Counted from the stretch's first letter, positions 47,522-55,495 are shown. The stretch: 64,000 nt of DNA from Streptomyces mangrovi (GCF_900114215.1 NZ_FOSG01000001.1:310001-374000); one strand, 5' to 3'. Numbers and translations are program-made. Notes: generated by a model from the sequence alone, not told the origin.

Positions 47522-47716
47522 TCAGCCCGCGGTGCGACCGGCCTCGTACGCCTGGACGGTGACCCACGCGGCGCCGGCGCCGCCGGCGAACCCCACGCCG
47601 AAGGCGACCAGACCCGGGGTGGCCTGGATGGGCATCATCGCGCCGAACTCACCGTGGGTCTCGTCCGTCAGCTCCTCGGGGGTGACGGCGACGACGCTCT
47701 CAACGATCTTGCTCAT
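47522..47716 (-). CDS. Putative peptide precursor 2 (64 residues, glycine-zipper type)
   Basis: Starts at the ATG at 47716 with a near-perfect AAGGAG site 7 bases upstream. The N-terminal 30 residues are polar and acidic (VTPEELTDETHGEFG), as in RiPP or bacteriocin leaders. After MPIQATPG (Gly35) comes a hydrophobic, Gly-rich segment (LVAFGVGFAGGAGAAW), then VTVQAYEAGRTAG. There is no Cys. It shares with its neighbour the ATPG motif at nearly the same position (32-35 versus 31-34) and the GRxxG C-terminus. The glycine spacing could allow membrane helix packing. It is co-transcribed with the other precursor 37 bases away. Function is inferred. Confidence 0.75.
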   Translation of the reverse strand: MSKIVESVVAVTPEELTDETHGEFGAMMPIQATPGLVAFGVGFAGGAGAAWVTVQAYEAGRTAG

Positions 47717-47753
47717 TCCACTCTCCTTCGGGAATCGACTGTCGTACGACGGG

Positions 47754-47945
47754 TCAGCCGACGACGCGGCCGGTGACGTAGGCGCCCACCACGGAGCCGG
47801 CGCCGACGACGGCGCCGCCGACGTACCAGCAGGTGGCGACGGCACCGGGGGTGGCCAGGACCGGGGCCGGGGTGTCGTCCTGGTAGCCCTGCTCCAGCGG
47901 ACCGAAGTCCTGCTCGTTCATGAAGGCGGCGACCTTCTGCTCCAT
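47754..47945 (-). CDS. Putative peptide precursor 1 (63 residues, glycine-zipper type)
   Basis: Starts at the ATG at 47945 with AGGAGG 8 bases upstream, the strongest ribosome site in the operon. Residues 1-30 are polar with acidic and Gln residues (MNEQDFGPLEQGYQDD). ATPG at 31-34 is followed by AVATCWYVGGAVVGAGSVVG and then AYVTGRVVG. GxxxG pairs occur at Gly44-48 and Gly50-54. One Cys (39) is present, so lanthionine or disulfide formation within the peptide is excluded. It is the first gene of the operon that continues with HTTM-hydrolase, SdpA-like, methyltransferase and ABC genes. The product may act with precursor 2 as a two-component membrane-active peptide. Confidence 0.78.
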   Translation of the reverse strand: MEQKVAAFMNEQDFGPLEQGYQDDTPAPVLATPGAVATCWYVGGAVVGAGSVVGAYVTGRVVG

Positions 47946-47986
47946 TTCTTTCCTCCTGTTTCTCGGGCTCGCTCGGAAAACACTCG

Positions 47987-48008
47987 GGATGGTGCATGGA
48001 TGGTGCAT
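47987..48008. repeat. Exact 11-bp tandem repeat in the peptide operon promoter region
   Basis: GGATGGTGCAT is present twice in direct succession (47987-47997 and 47998-48008), 42 bases upstream of the first peptide start. One helical turn spacing is that of SARP-type activator sites in streptomycetes. No SARP gene lies in the window. Confidence 0.6.
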
Positions 48009-48056
48009 CCGGACCGTTTTACGGGTCCGGCCATGCCCGGCGGGAACCACCGGGCA
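48009..48056. promoter_or_regulatory. Two dyads directly upstream of the tandem repeat
   Basis: CCGGACC (48009-48015) and GGTCCGG (48024-48030) flank GTTTTACG; the dyad abuts the 11-bp repeat. A second pair, TGCCCGG (48034-48040) and CCGGGCA (48050-48056), follows. They suggest binding of dimeric regulators at the start of the peptide operon. Confidence 0.4.
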
Positions 48057-49013
48057 AGTTCTGGGGGAGACACGGCTCCCGGTATCCGGCGGAAAACATC
48101 CGGGCAGCCTTGTACTCCGGACGCTACGCGCGTCACACAAGGGCACGGAGAAACCTTTTCTCTCTGCGATCGCCACCCGGACGGCGAAGGGAGCGCAAAA
48201 GGATCCCGTCTCCGCCGGAAACGAATCACATCACCATTGAAAAGGGAATACCCCGTGGAGTACGCACCGGGCACGCACTCGGCGCCGGCTCTCCGCGGCA
48301 GGGGCCGCGGGCGCGTGCGGCATCCCACGGACCATGAGGCCGGTCGAACGGGCAGGCCGGAACTCGGCGCGGACCGGGGCAGCGCTTGCCCGCCACCGGG
48401 GGACCCGGCGGCTCACAGAAGGGCAGGACCGCCCGGCAGCACGCTCGAGAGGCTAGGAAAGAGGTTCTCGTTCACTTCCGGCCGGGTGGTCGGGCCCGTC
48501 CGGTGGAACCAACATCGGCACAGAGAAGTCTCTGCCACCGGGACTTGCTTCTCGCATGTTTCCCCCTGGCCGGTTTCCATATGCCCGATTTACGGGTCCG
48601 AGGATTATCCGCTACCCCCTGCCGGTCACGCAGGGGCCGCGACATGCTTGCCCGTCGGAGTATACACACGCGCCACGGGAGAACCAGAGGGCAGGAAAGG
48701 AATGTTCGGTTCCTCTTCCTGACCGGAAAGATCACGACACCCCCGGCGCACGCCGGCCATTCGAGGTCAAATTTCGGTCACTCCACACTGAAGGCGATTA
48801 CCGGAGTCGCTGTCCATTATCTTCGAGCGAACCCCTCAAATACGAATGAAAGACATTTTGACGCTATGCCCGTCTTGTCGAATTCCGTCGCCCACCGGCG
48901 GCGCGTCCTCCCCGGATCCACGGGCCCCGGGCCCACGGGCGCCGGGTGGGGTGATGGGCGGGGTGATGGGCGTCACGTCGCAGGTCAAGGCCGCCGTCGG
49001 TCAGGATGTGCGG
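48057..49013. other. Intergenic region without a supported gene, about 0.96 kb
   Basis: Between the peptide operon promoter and the SGNH hydrolase start, frames on both strands are short or have shadow-like composition and no ribosome sites. The stretch about 48100-48850 is visibly less GC-rich than its surroundings, with AT-rich runs near 48235-48245 and 48760-48850. It must contain the promoter of the SGNH gene, but I could not point to one. Confidence 0.5.
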
Positions 49014-49769
49014 ATGCGCGTGCTCTTCGTCGGCGACTCCATGACCATCGGCAGCGCCGGTGAGCACACCTGGCGCCACCGCATGTGGCGGCATCTGGAG
49101 CGCACCCGCGGGCCGTACGGCACCGCGTACGAGATCGTCGGCCCCCGCGACGCGCTGTACGACAAGGAGGCCGACGCCCCGGTCTCCCACGACTACGCCG
49201 ACCCCGCCTTCCCCGCCGCCGCCCGCCGCCATCTCGCCGGCTGGGGAGAGGGCTGGCTGCACATGGCGCCGGTGATAGCCGGCGCGGTGCGCGAGCACCG
49301 CGCCGACACCCTGCTGGTCTTCCTGGGCCTGATCGACCTCGGTTTCTACACCGGCTCCGGCGCCACCGCCGCCAACGTCCGCCGCTTCGTCGCCGAGGCC
49401 CGCTCCGCCGAGCCGCGGGTGCGGATGGTGCTGCTGCCGGTGATCCCCAACATACGGGCGCGGCACGACGTCTTCTTCGCCGCCGAGTGCGAGCGCTTCA
49501 ACGAGCTGCTGGCCCGGGCCGTGGCCGAGCTGTCCACCCCCGCCTCGCCGCTGCTGACGGCCGTGCCGCCGCACGACTGGGACCTGGCCCGCGACACCTA
49601 CGACGGCACCCATCCCACCGCCCGTGGCGAGCACCGCATCGCCGCGGCCTTCGCCGACGCGATGCACCGGGCGTGGGGCGTGGGCAGCCCGTACGCCGCG
49701 GGCGCGGTGGGGGCCCAGCCGGGCAGGCCGCGCGCCCGCCGGGCCGAGCCGGTCACCGTGGAACAATAA
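49014..49769 (+). CDS. SGNH/GDSL hydrolase family protein
   Basis: The 251-residue product begins MRVLFVGDSMTIGSAGEHTW. This is block I of the SGNH fold with the nucleophilic Ser in GDSM. The Gly and Asn of blocks II and III are less clear (LLVFLGLIDLGFYTG), and block V is DTYDGTHPTARGEHRIA with the Asp-x-x-His pair. The frame is open to 48846 and other starts (48954, 48966) have GGTGGGGTG before them, but family similarity starts at 49014. Such enzymes hydrolyse esters of carbohydrates or lipids. The gene is alone, flanked by two lower-GC intergenic stretches. Confidence 0.8.
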   Translation: MRVLFVGDSMTIGSAGEHTWRHRMWRHLERTRGPYGTAYEIVGPRDALYDKEADAPVSHDYADPAFPAAARRHLAGWGEGWLHMAPVIAGAVREHRADTLLVFLGLIDLGFYTGSGATAANVRRFVAEARSAEPRVRMVLLPVIPNIRARHDVFFAAECERFNELLARAVAELSTPASPLLTAVPPHDWDLARDTYDGTHPTARGEHRIAAAFADAMHRAWGVGSPYAAGAVGAQPGRPRARRAEPVTVEQ

Positions 49770-50185
49770 ATTCCGCTCCCGTTCGCCCCGGAATCACCCG
49801 GCAGCGGTGAAGGTTCTTCCGAAGGTTTCCGGAAGACCTCCGCGACGGGCGGCGAAAGACGGGCAAGCGCGACTCCGGAATGACGACGGACATACACCGG
49901 AGCCCCGAAATGCCTGGTTTCACCGTGGCCGGAAAAGGCTCCGGATCCGGACATCCCTCCGCGAACACGGTCTTACAGCAACGGTGTTCAGCGCGCTGGA
50001 CGCGCTCTCAGCCGGTCGTGCACACCTGCCGGAGTGGCTGGAAATAGACAGTGTTTGGCTCAATAAACAGTCCTCCCTCCCGTGGCTGTGCTGAAACCAT
50101 CTCGGCGCCCCCGGAACTCCGGCGGAGAATCCCCGGCGGGATTCCGGTGGCACCGTCCTGTCAATACGCAACGGGGGGTATCCAG
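49770..50185. other. Intergenic region with an inverted repeat, 0.4 kb
   Basis: No gene is supported. The region is less GC-rich than average. A dyad GAATCCC-CGGC-GGGATTC at 50127-50144 sits about 40 bases upstream of the YqcI/YcgG-family ATG and could be an operator for that operon. An AT-containing stretch near 50045-50075 may hold its promoter. Confidence 0.4.
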
Positions 50186-50998
50186 ATGACTGATTCAGCT
50201 TCAGTCTCCTTTTCCGATCCATCTGCCCTTCCGCTGACCACACCTCTGGTGTGCGACCCGCGGCAGCCCCGCGCGAAGGCGTGGGAGGCGGACGCGGTCG
50301 AGCGGTTCCGCAAGCGCATGCTCGACGAGAGCGCCCTCTTCCCGTGCGTCTTCGGCGTGGACGCGCTGCGCAGGGCCACCCTGCGCTTCTCGTTCCTGGA
50401 ACGGGGGGACGACCTCGCCCGGCGGCTCGCGGCGGCACTCGGCGACTTCGTCGCCCTCGCGCCCGAACTGGGCCGCAGGACCTCCCTGGTGGCGTTCTTC
50501 GAGACCACCGACGAGGACCGCGCCCGCGACGTGGAGGGCTTCCGCACCCTGGTGTGGGACCTGCTCCAGGGGGTGCACGACCTGGACACCGCGCCCTGGC
50601 CGGCGGACATCCCGCCGGACACCGAGGACCCCGAGTGGGAGTTCGTCTTCGCCGGAATGCCGATGTTCGTCGTCGCGAACACCCCGGCCCACCGCAGACG
50701 CAACAGCCGCTACTTCGAGGACCTCGCGATCACCTTCCAGCCCCGCTTCGTCTTCGACGACATCTCCGAGGACTCCAAGCAGGGGCGCAACGCCCGTACC
50801 ATCATCCGCGGCCGCCTGACCGCCTACGACGATGTCCCCGCCAGTCCCCTCCTGGGCAGTTACGGCAAGCCGGGCAATCTGGAGTGGGCCCAGTACTTCC
50901 TGGACGACGACAACACGCCTCACGACCGGGGGACGCGCTGCCCCCTGCACGTCAGGCACGAAGCACAGCACGCCGACAACGCCGCCGACAACGCCTAG
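50186..50998 (+). CDS. YqcI/YcgG-family protein
   Basis: A 270-residue protein with GGGGGG 9 bases before its ATG. It shows the YqcI/YcgG pattern: ESALFPCVFGVDA near residue 48 with the conserved Cys, RRTSLVAFFETTDEDRA, then AGMPMFVVANTPAHRRRNSRYFEDL, and RNARTIIRGRLTAYDDVP. Bacillus YqcI and YcgG have no established biochemical role. A heme-oxygenase-like fold with non-heme iron has been proposed for some relatives, but that is not visible here. It heads a three-gene rightward operon with a cupin and an amino-acid-type permease. Confidence 0.8.
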   Translation: MTDSASVSFSDPSALPLTTPLVCDPRQPRAKAWEADAVERFRKRMLDESALFPCVFGVDALRRATLRFSFLERGDDLARRLAAALGDFVALAPELGRRTSLVAFFETTDEDRARDVEGFRTLVWDLLQGVHDLDTAPWPADIPPDTEDPEWEFVFAGMPMFVVANTPAHRRRNSRYFEDLAITFQPRFVFDDISEDSKQGRNARTIIRGRLTAYDDVPASPLLGSYGKPGNLEWAQYFLDDDNTPHDRGTRCPLHVRHEAQHADNAADNA

Positions 50999-51009
50999 GA
51001 GACCACCGC

Positions 51010-51396
51010 ATGAACCCCCGTTTCGACAGCCGCACGGCCCCCGCCGTCCCGGCCGACCTCACCGGACTCCTTCCGCACCAGGGCAGCTTCGAGCTGCAGA
51101 ACGACCAGCCGGGCAAGGTCCACAACTGGCATCACCACAGTCTGGACGAGGAGTTGTTCATACTGCGGGGCAGTGCTCTGCTCTTCTGGGACGCGGCGGG
51201 CGCCTACCAGGAGCGCGACTGCCCGGCGGGCACCTGGATCACGCTGCCCGCCGGTACCGTGCACGGCTCGCTGGCCGGCCCGGAGGGCGCGGTCTACATG
51301 ATCCGCCCGCGTGACGGCCGTACGGCCGAGACCACGTTCCTGGCCGACGGCGAGCACCCGCACCCCACCCCGGTCGCGCGGGAATCCGCGGCGTGA
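51010..51396 (+). CDS. Small cupin-domain protein
   Basis: A 128-residue protein. The two cupin motifs are present: motif 1 KVHNWHHHSLDEELFILRG around residues 37-55, with several His and the Glu, and motif 2 PAGTVHGSLAGPEG around residue 80. It therefore probably binds a divalent metal as a dimer or in a single barrel. Small cupins act as isomerases, dioxygenases or sensors. It lies 11 bases after the YqcI/YcgG gene and its stop overlaps the permease start (GTGA), so all three genes are coupled. Confidence 0.8.
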   Translation: MNPRFDSRTAPAVPADLTGLLPHQGSFELQNDQPGKVHNWHHHSLDEELFILRGSALLFWDAAGAYQERDCPAGTWITLPAGTVHGSLAGPEGAVYMIRPRDGRTAETTFLADGEHPHPTPVARESAA

Positions 51397-52733
51397 CCGG
51401 TCCGCACGGCACGAAGGCCGCGGGCGAGGCGGGCGGCGCCGAGGGCGCGGCCGCCGGGCCTCCCACACGGATGGCGGGCCATCTGCGCCTGCCCGGGGCC
51501 GTGGCGCTGGCCATCACCATCGTGGTGGGCAGCGGCGCCCTCGTCTCACCCGGCATCGCCTACCACCAGACCGGCCAGGCCGCCCTCTACGCCTGGCTCG
51601 TGGCCGCCGCCGTCACCGTCCCGCTGCTGATCGTCTTCGCCCGGCTGGGCGCCGACCTGCCCGGCGCCGGGGGCGTCGCCGGCTTCGTCCAGGCCGGGTT
51701 CGGCCGCTCCTGGGCGGCCGGCGTGGAGGTCATGCTCCTGGGCACCTTCGGCCTCGGCATCCCGGCCATCGCCCTGACCGGAGGCTTCTACTTCCAGCAG
51801 ATCCCCGGTCTGCACGGGGTCCCGGCCTGGGCGGCGGCGATCGGGCTGCTGGCCCTGGCCGGCGTGTCGGTGGCGATCGGCGGGTCGGTGTCGTCGCGCA
51901 TCCAGATCGTCCTGGCGCTGCTCATGACGGCCGGACTGCTCGCGGCGGCGGTGCTCGGCCTGTCCGGCGGCGATCCCGTGCAGCACCTGCCGCCGGCCCG
52001 GCCGGAGGAGCTCGCGCTGGGTGTGGCGGCGCTGGGAGCGGTGTTCTTCGCGTTCACCGGCTGGGAGATGCTCTCCTTCACCACCGAGGAGTACGCCAAT
52101 CCGCGCAGGGACTTCCCCCGGGTGGTGGTCATCAGCTTCCTCGTCGTCACGACCCTCTACGTCCTGCTGGCGTGGGCGGTCCAGACGCGGCTGGCGGAGG
52201 ACGACCCGAAGGCGGCCTCCTCTCCGATCCACGCCGTGGTGTCGGCCGCCGCCCCGGGCCTGGCCTGGGTGGTGTCGGTGCTGGGCGTGGTGATCATCGC
52301 CGCCAATCTGGTGGGCGCCGTGTGGGCAGCCTCCCGGCTGGTGATGTCCAGCGCCCGCGAGGGGCTGCTGCCGCGTCCCCTGGCCAGGCTGAGCCGGTCG
52401 GCCGGCACGCCCCCGCGCAACGCGGTGGCGGTGTGCGTCGCGGTCTTCAGCCTGATGGCACTGGCGACGGCGTCCGACCTGCTGTCGCTGTCGGACCTGC
52501 TGACCGTCGCGGGGCAGAACTTCTTCCTGCTCTACCTGTTCTCCGCAGTCGTCTACGCACGGCTCAAGGCCGGCGCCCCCAGGGTGTTCGGCATCACCAT
52601 CGCCGTGCTGCTGGGGCTGCTGGCGCTGACCTTCGGCCCCCTCCAGCTCGGGTACGCGCTGGCGCTGCTGGTGCTCGGCCGCGTCCTGTCGTGGCGGGTC
52701 GGGAAGCGGCGGGAGGCCGCACCGGGGAGCTGA
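51393..52733 (+). CDS. APC-superfamily amino acid/amine permease
   Basis: A 446-residue membrane protein with 12 expected helices. A Gly/Ala-rich cytosolic N-terminus is followed by LRLPGAVALAITIVVGSGAL, the substrate-site helix 1 of APC transporters with its GSGAL break. Other APC features are the helix AVFFAFTGWEMLSFTTEEYAN (broken helix 6) and NPRRDFPRVV after it. The GTG start overlaps the cupin stop. Transport of an amino acid or amine, taken up for or released by the two upstream enzymes, is the simplest interpretation. A strong terminator follows. Confidence 0.88.
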   Translation: MTGPHGTKAAGEAGGAEGAAAGPPTRMAGHLRLPGAVALAITIVVGSGALVSPGIAYHQTGQAALYAWLVAAAVTVPLLIVFARLGADLPGAGGVAGFVQAGFGRSWAAGVEVMLLGTFGLGIPAIALTGGFYFQQIPGLHGVPAWAAAIGLLALAGVSVAIGGSVSSRIQIVLALLMTAGLLAAAVLGLSGGDPVQHLPPARPEELALGVAALGAVFFAFTGWEMLSFTTEEYANPRRDFPRVVVISFLVVTTLYVLLAWAVQTRLAEDDPKAASSPIHAVVSAAAPGLAWVVSVLGVVIIAANLVGAVWAASRLVMSSAREGLLPRPLARLSRSAGTPPRNAVAVCVAVFSLMALATASDLLSLSDLLTVAGQNFFLLYLFSAVVYARLKAGAPRVFGITIAVLLGLLALTFGPLQLGYALALLVLGRVLSWRVGKRREAAPGS

Positions 52734-52736
52734 CGG

Positions 52737-52780
52737 CCGTGCCGCCCGGGCACCGGTTTGGCGGTGTCCGGGCGGCACGG
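52737..52780 (+). terminator. Hairpin after the permease operon
   Basis: An 18-pair stem with one G-U pair (52737-52754 with 52763-52780) and an 8-base loop starts 4 bases after the permease stop. Confidence 0.75.
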
Positions 52781-52881
52781 CAGTATGCCCGGGGACAGAG
52801 CGGGGTCCGCACCCGGTACGGGCCCGGCTCCCGCCGGCACCGGCCGCCCGTCCGTACCGAGACGCCACGAGAGAGGCAGCC

Positions 52882-53550
52882 TTGAACGTCCTGCTTTCCG
52901 CATCGGCCCGCGGCCTGGGGCTGCGCCACCCCCGGGTCTGGTCCCTGAAGTCCGGCCGGCCCCTGCTGTCCGGGACCGGTATCGGAGCCGAGGAGGCCGC
53001 GGCGTTCGGCGGCGGCGAGCACCCGCCCGGGTACCGGGACCTGCTGGCGGCACTGGGCCACCCCGGCACGGTTCCGGCCGGGGAGAGGCTGCGGCGCACC
53101 GTGGCCGAGCGCGGCTGGCGCTCCCACGGGCCCGTCGTCGACGCCGTCAACGCCGCCACCATGGAGCACAGCGGCGGCATCGGCCTGCACCGGGCGGACG
53201 ACACCGGGGGCGCGCGGATGCTCATCACCCGCGCCCCCGCCGGACTGCGCATGGTCCCCGCCTTCTCGGACCGCTCCAGGCCCGTTCCCGAGGGGGACCT
53301 GGTCTACGGACTCCATGGCGGCCGGGACGGCGAGGAGCTTCGGCCCATGGCCTGGCTGGGGCGCCGCGACTGCGACAGCGCCGACTTCCAGCTCCTCGAC
53401 GACACCACCGAGGCGGTGATGGTCGTCCTGGGCTGCCCCGGCACCGGCGCCGGCCACACCGCCGAGGCGGGCGGCACCGTCCTGGAGCTGCTCGCCCGTC
53501 TGCGGCCCGACATCACCGCCACCGAACTCGTCGTCACCGACGCGCCCTGA
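52882..53550 (+). CDS. B3/B4 tRNA-binding-domain protein
   Basis: A 222-residue protein starting at a TTG at 52882 with GAGAGG 6 bases upstream. It resembles the B3/B4 domain of phenylalanyl-tRNA synthetase beta chain as a free-standing protein: PVVDAVNAATMEHSGGIGLH in the middle, and RDCDSADFQLLDDTTEAVMV near residue 155-175. Free B3/B4 proteins are found in many actinomycetes; an editing or tRNA-related role is often assumed but unproven. No ATG start is available with similarity upstream. It is monocistronic. Confidence 0.75.
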   Translation: MNVLLSASARGLGLRHPRVWSLKSGRPLLSGTGIGAEEAAAFGGGEHPPGYRDLLAALGHPGTVPAGERLRRTVAERGWRSHGPVVDAVNAATMEHSGGIGLHRADDTGGARMLITRAPAGLRMVPAFSDRSRPVPEGDLVYGLHGGRDGEELRPMAWLGRRDCDSADFQLLDDTTEAVMVVLGCPGTGAGHTAEAGGTVLELLARLRPDITATELVVTDAP

Positions 53551-53590
53551 CGGCGCGGGCCCGCCGCGCGGCCCCCGCCCGCGCCGCGCC

Positions 53591-53627
53591 GGACCTCCGG
53601 ACCCCTCGCGGCGGTTTCCGGAGGTCC
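53591..53627 (+). terminator. Hairpin after the B3/B4 gene
   Basis: GGACCTCCGGA (53591-53601) pairs with TCCGGAGGTCC (53617-53627) over 11 bp, 14-base loop. Confidence 0.6.
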
Positions 53628-53685
53628 CGGACCTCCACCGTGCCACGCTTGCCTTGAGCCCACTCCAGCACGTTGGCTGGTGTCC

Positions 53686-54672
53686 ATGAAGTACACGCAG
53701 CTCGGACGCACCGGACTCAAGGTCAGCCGCCTGGTCCTCGGCACGATGAACTTCGGTCCGCAGACGGACGAATCAACCAGCCACGGCATCATGGACGCCG
53801 CTCTCGACGCGGGCGTCAACCTCTTCGACACGGCCAACGTCTACGGGTGGGGCGAGAACAAGGGCCGCACCGAGGAGATCATCGGCAACTGGTTCGCCAA
53901 GGGCGGCGACCGCCGTGACAAGGTCGTCCTCGCCACCAAGGTCTACGGCAACATGGCGGCCACGGACGGCGACGTCTGGCCCAACCACGACAAGCTGTCC
54001 GCGGTGAACATCCGCCGCGCCGTCGACGCCAGCCTGAAGCGGCTGCGCACCGACCACATCGACCTGTACCAGTTCCACCACGTCGACCGGAACACGCCGT
54101 GGGAGGAGATCTGGCAGGCGATGGACGTCCTGGTCCAGCAGGGCAAGGTCCTGTACGTCGGGTCGTCCAACTTCGCGGGCTGGCACATCGCCCGGGCCAA
54201 CGAGACCGCCGCCCGCACCGGCCGCCTCGGCCTGGTCAGCGAGCAGTGCAAGTACAGCCTCGTCGAGCGCCGCGCCGAGATGGAGGTCATCCCGGCGGCG
54301 CGCGGCTACGGCCTCGGCGTCATCCCCTGGTCCCCGCTGGGCGGGGGTCTGCTGGGCGGCGTGCTCCGCAAGGAGCGGGAGAACCCCGAGCGCCGCTCGT
54401 CGCAGGCGCTGGCGAACAACCCCGGACTGCGCGACCAGGTCCAGGCGTACGAGGACCTGCTGGACGAGCACGGTCTGGAGCCCGGCGAGGTGGCCCTGGC
54501 CTGGCATCTGGCCCAGCCCGGCATCACCGGCCCGATCATCGGCCCGCGCACGCGCGAGCAGCTCGACTCGGCGCTGCGCGCGGTGGAGCTGGAGCTGAGC
54601 GGGGAGCTGCTGGCCTCGCTGGACGAGATCTTCCCCGGCCCCGGACCCTCCCCGGAGGCGTTCGCCTGGTGA
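53686..54672 (+). CDS. Aldo/keto reductase
   Basis: A 328-residue NADPH-dependent oxidoreductase beginning MKYTQLGRTGLKVSRLVLGT, a normal AKR start; a GTG two codons upstream is possible. The catalytic tetrad is complete by motif: Asp and Tyr in FDTANVYGWG, Lys in VVLATKVYG, and His in YQFHHVD. The C-terminal IIGPRTREQLD contacts the cofactor phosphate. It resembles the AKR group annotated as general stress protein or sugar-aldehyde reductases. The gene is single, between two terminator hairpins. Confidence 0.92.
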   Translation: MKYTQLGRTGLKVSRLVLGTMNFGPQTDESTSHGIMDAALDAGVNLFDTANVYGWGENKGRTEEIIGNWFAKGGDRRDKVVLATKVYGNMAATDGDVWPNHDKLSAVNIRRAVDASLKRLRTDHIDLYQFHHVDRNTPWEEIWQAMDVLVQQGKVLYVGSSNFAGWHIARANETAARTGRLGLVSEQCKYSLVERRAEMEVIPAARGYGLGVIPWSPLGGGLLGGVLRKERENPERRSSQALANNPGLRDQVQAYEDLLDEHGLEPGEVALAWHLAQPGITGPIIGPRTREQLDSALRAVELELSGELLASLDEIFPGPGPSPEAFAW

Positions 54673-54697
54673 CGCGCCGGGCGGTGAGTCCGGTGAC

Positions 54698-54737
54698 ACG
54701 GCCGTCCGCCCCGCCGCCCGGCGGGGCGGACGGCCGT
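54698..54737 (+). terminator. Strong hairpin after the aldo/keto reductase gene
   Basis: A perfect 16-bp stem (54698-54713 with 54722-54737), 8-base loop that can pair further, followed by CTTCC. Confidence 0.8.
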
Positions 54738-54805
54738 CTTCCGTATGTCTTCCGTGACGGCCGGGAGGCTGTTCGTCCGTGCGCCCCGCCGCCCGGGCGG
54801 CTCTC

Positions 54806-54892
54806 TCAGCCGATGAGGGCCGCCAGCATCACCACGGCGAGCATGAGCACCAGGGCCCCGCTGACGATGCGGGTACGGGTCTTCGGGTCCAC
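54806..54892 (-). CDS. Very small membrane protein, 28 residues
   Basis: A GTG at 54892 opens VDPKTRTRIVSG, then one hydrophobic helix LVLMLAVVMLAALIG and a stop. The basic N-terminus and single helix resemble very short conserved membrane proteins of Streptomyces. The ribosome site (GGGGC) is weak. The frame is short, so chance cannot be excluded, but the hydrophobic helix after Lys/Arg residues is typical. Confidence 0.45.
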   Translation of the reverse strand: MDPKTRTRIVSGALVLMLAVVMLAALIG

Positions 54893-54925
54893 GCCCCAAC
54901 GGTAGCCCGCTCCGACGGCGGCCCT

Positions 54926-55495
54926 TCAGCGGCCCAGCGGCCAGGCCGCCCGCGTCTCGTAGCGGGGGTGCTCCCCGGGGACCCCGGAGCGGGGCAGCCG
55001 GCTGCGTACGAGGGTCAGCTCCCCGGCCCGCCACGGGCTTCCCGTGAAGCCGTCCAGGGCGGCCGCCAGGGGGCGCAGGTCCGGGCCCGGCCCGCGGCGG
55101 CCGGCGCGGGCCAGGGTCAGATGCGGTTTGTAGGGGCGGTCGTCGGTGGGCACCCCGGCCCGGTTGACACCCGCGGTGACGGAGTCGGCCAGCCGCCGCA
55201 GCGGCTCGCGGCCGTCGTCCACCCCGGCCCACAGCACCCGGTCGCCGAACCGGCCGCCCCCGGCCAGCCGCACCTCGAAGGGGTGGTGGCGGTGGGCGGC
55301 GCGCTCCAGGCGCTCGCACAGCGCGGGCAGGAGGTCGTCGTCCACCTCGCCCAGGAAGGCGAGCGTGAAGTGCCAGCCCTCGGGGAGGGCCCAGCGCAGC
55401 CGGTCCGCGCCGGGCAGTCCCTTCAGCCGCTCCACCTCCTCGCCGAGTTCCGCGACGGCGGAGGGCGGCGGCAGCACGGCGGTGAAAAGCCTCAT
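54926..55495 (-). CDS. thpR: RNA 2',3'-cyclic phosphodiesterase
   Basis: A 189-residue 2H phosphoesterase. The opening MRLFTAVLPPPSAVAEL is typical of ThpR. The two catalytic motifs are GWHFTLAFLG near residue 42 and KPHLTLARA near residue 124. ThpR hydrolyses RNA 2',3'-cyclic phosphates to 2'-phosphomonoesters; it was first described as a 2'-5' RNA ligase. The protein has the family length. It is the second 2H enzyme in the window and belongs to a different subfamily from that at 4961. Confidence 0.9.
   Translation of the reverse strand: MRLFTAVLPPPSAVAELGEEVERLKGLPGADRLRWALPEGWHFTLAFLGEVDDDLLPALCERLERAAHRHHPFEVRLAGGGRFGDRVLWAGVDDGREPLRRLADSVTAGVNRAGVPTDDRPYKPHLTLARAGRRGPGPDLRPLAAALDGFTGSPWRAGELTLVRSRLPRSGVPGEHPRYETRAAWPLGR

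Noticed and set aside
47522..47945. Lanthipeptide, lasso peptide or sactipeptide interpretation of the twin peptides
   Set aside because: The peptides have zero or one Cys, and no LanM/LanB/LanC, lasso cyclase, radical SAM or RRE-containing protein is nearby.
48386..49063. Rightward frame upstream of the SGNH hydrolase
   Set aside because: No ribosome site, low-complexity composition without motifs, and overlap with the SGNH start in another frame.
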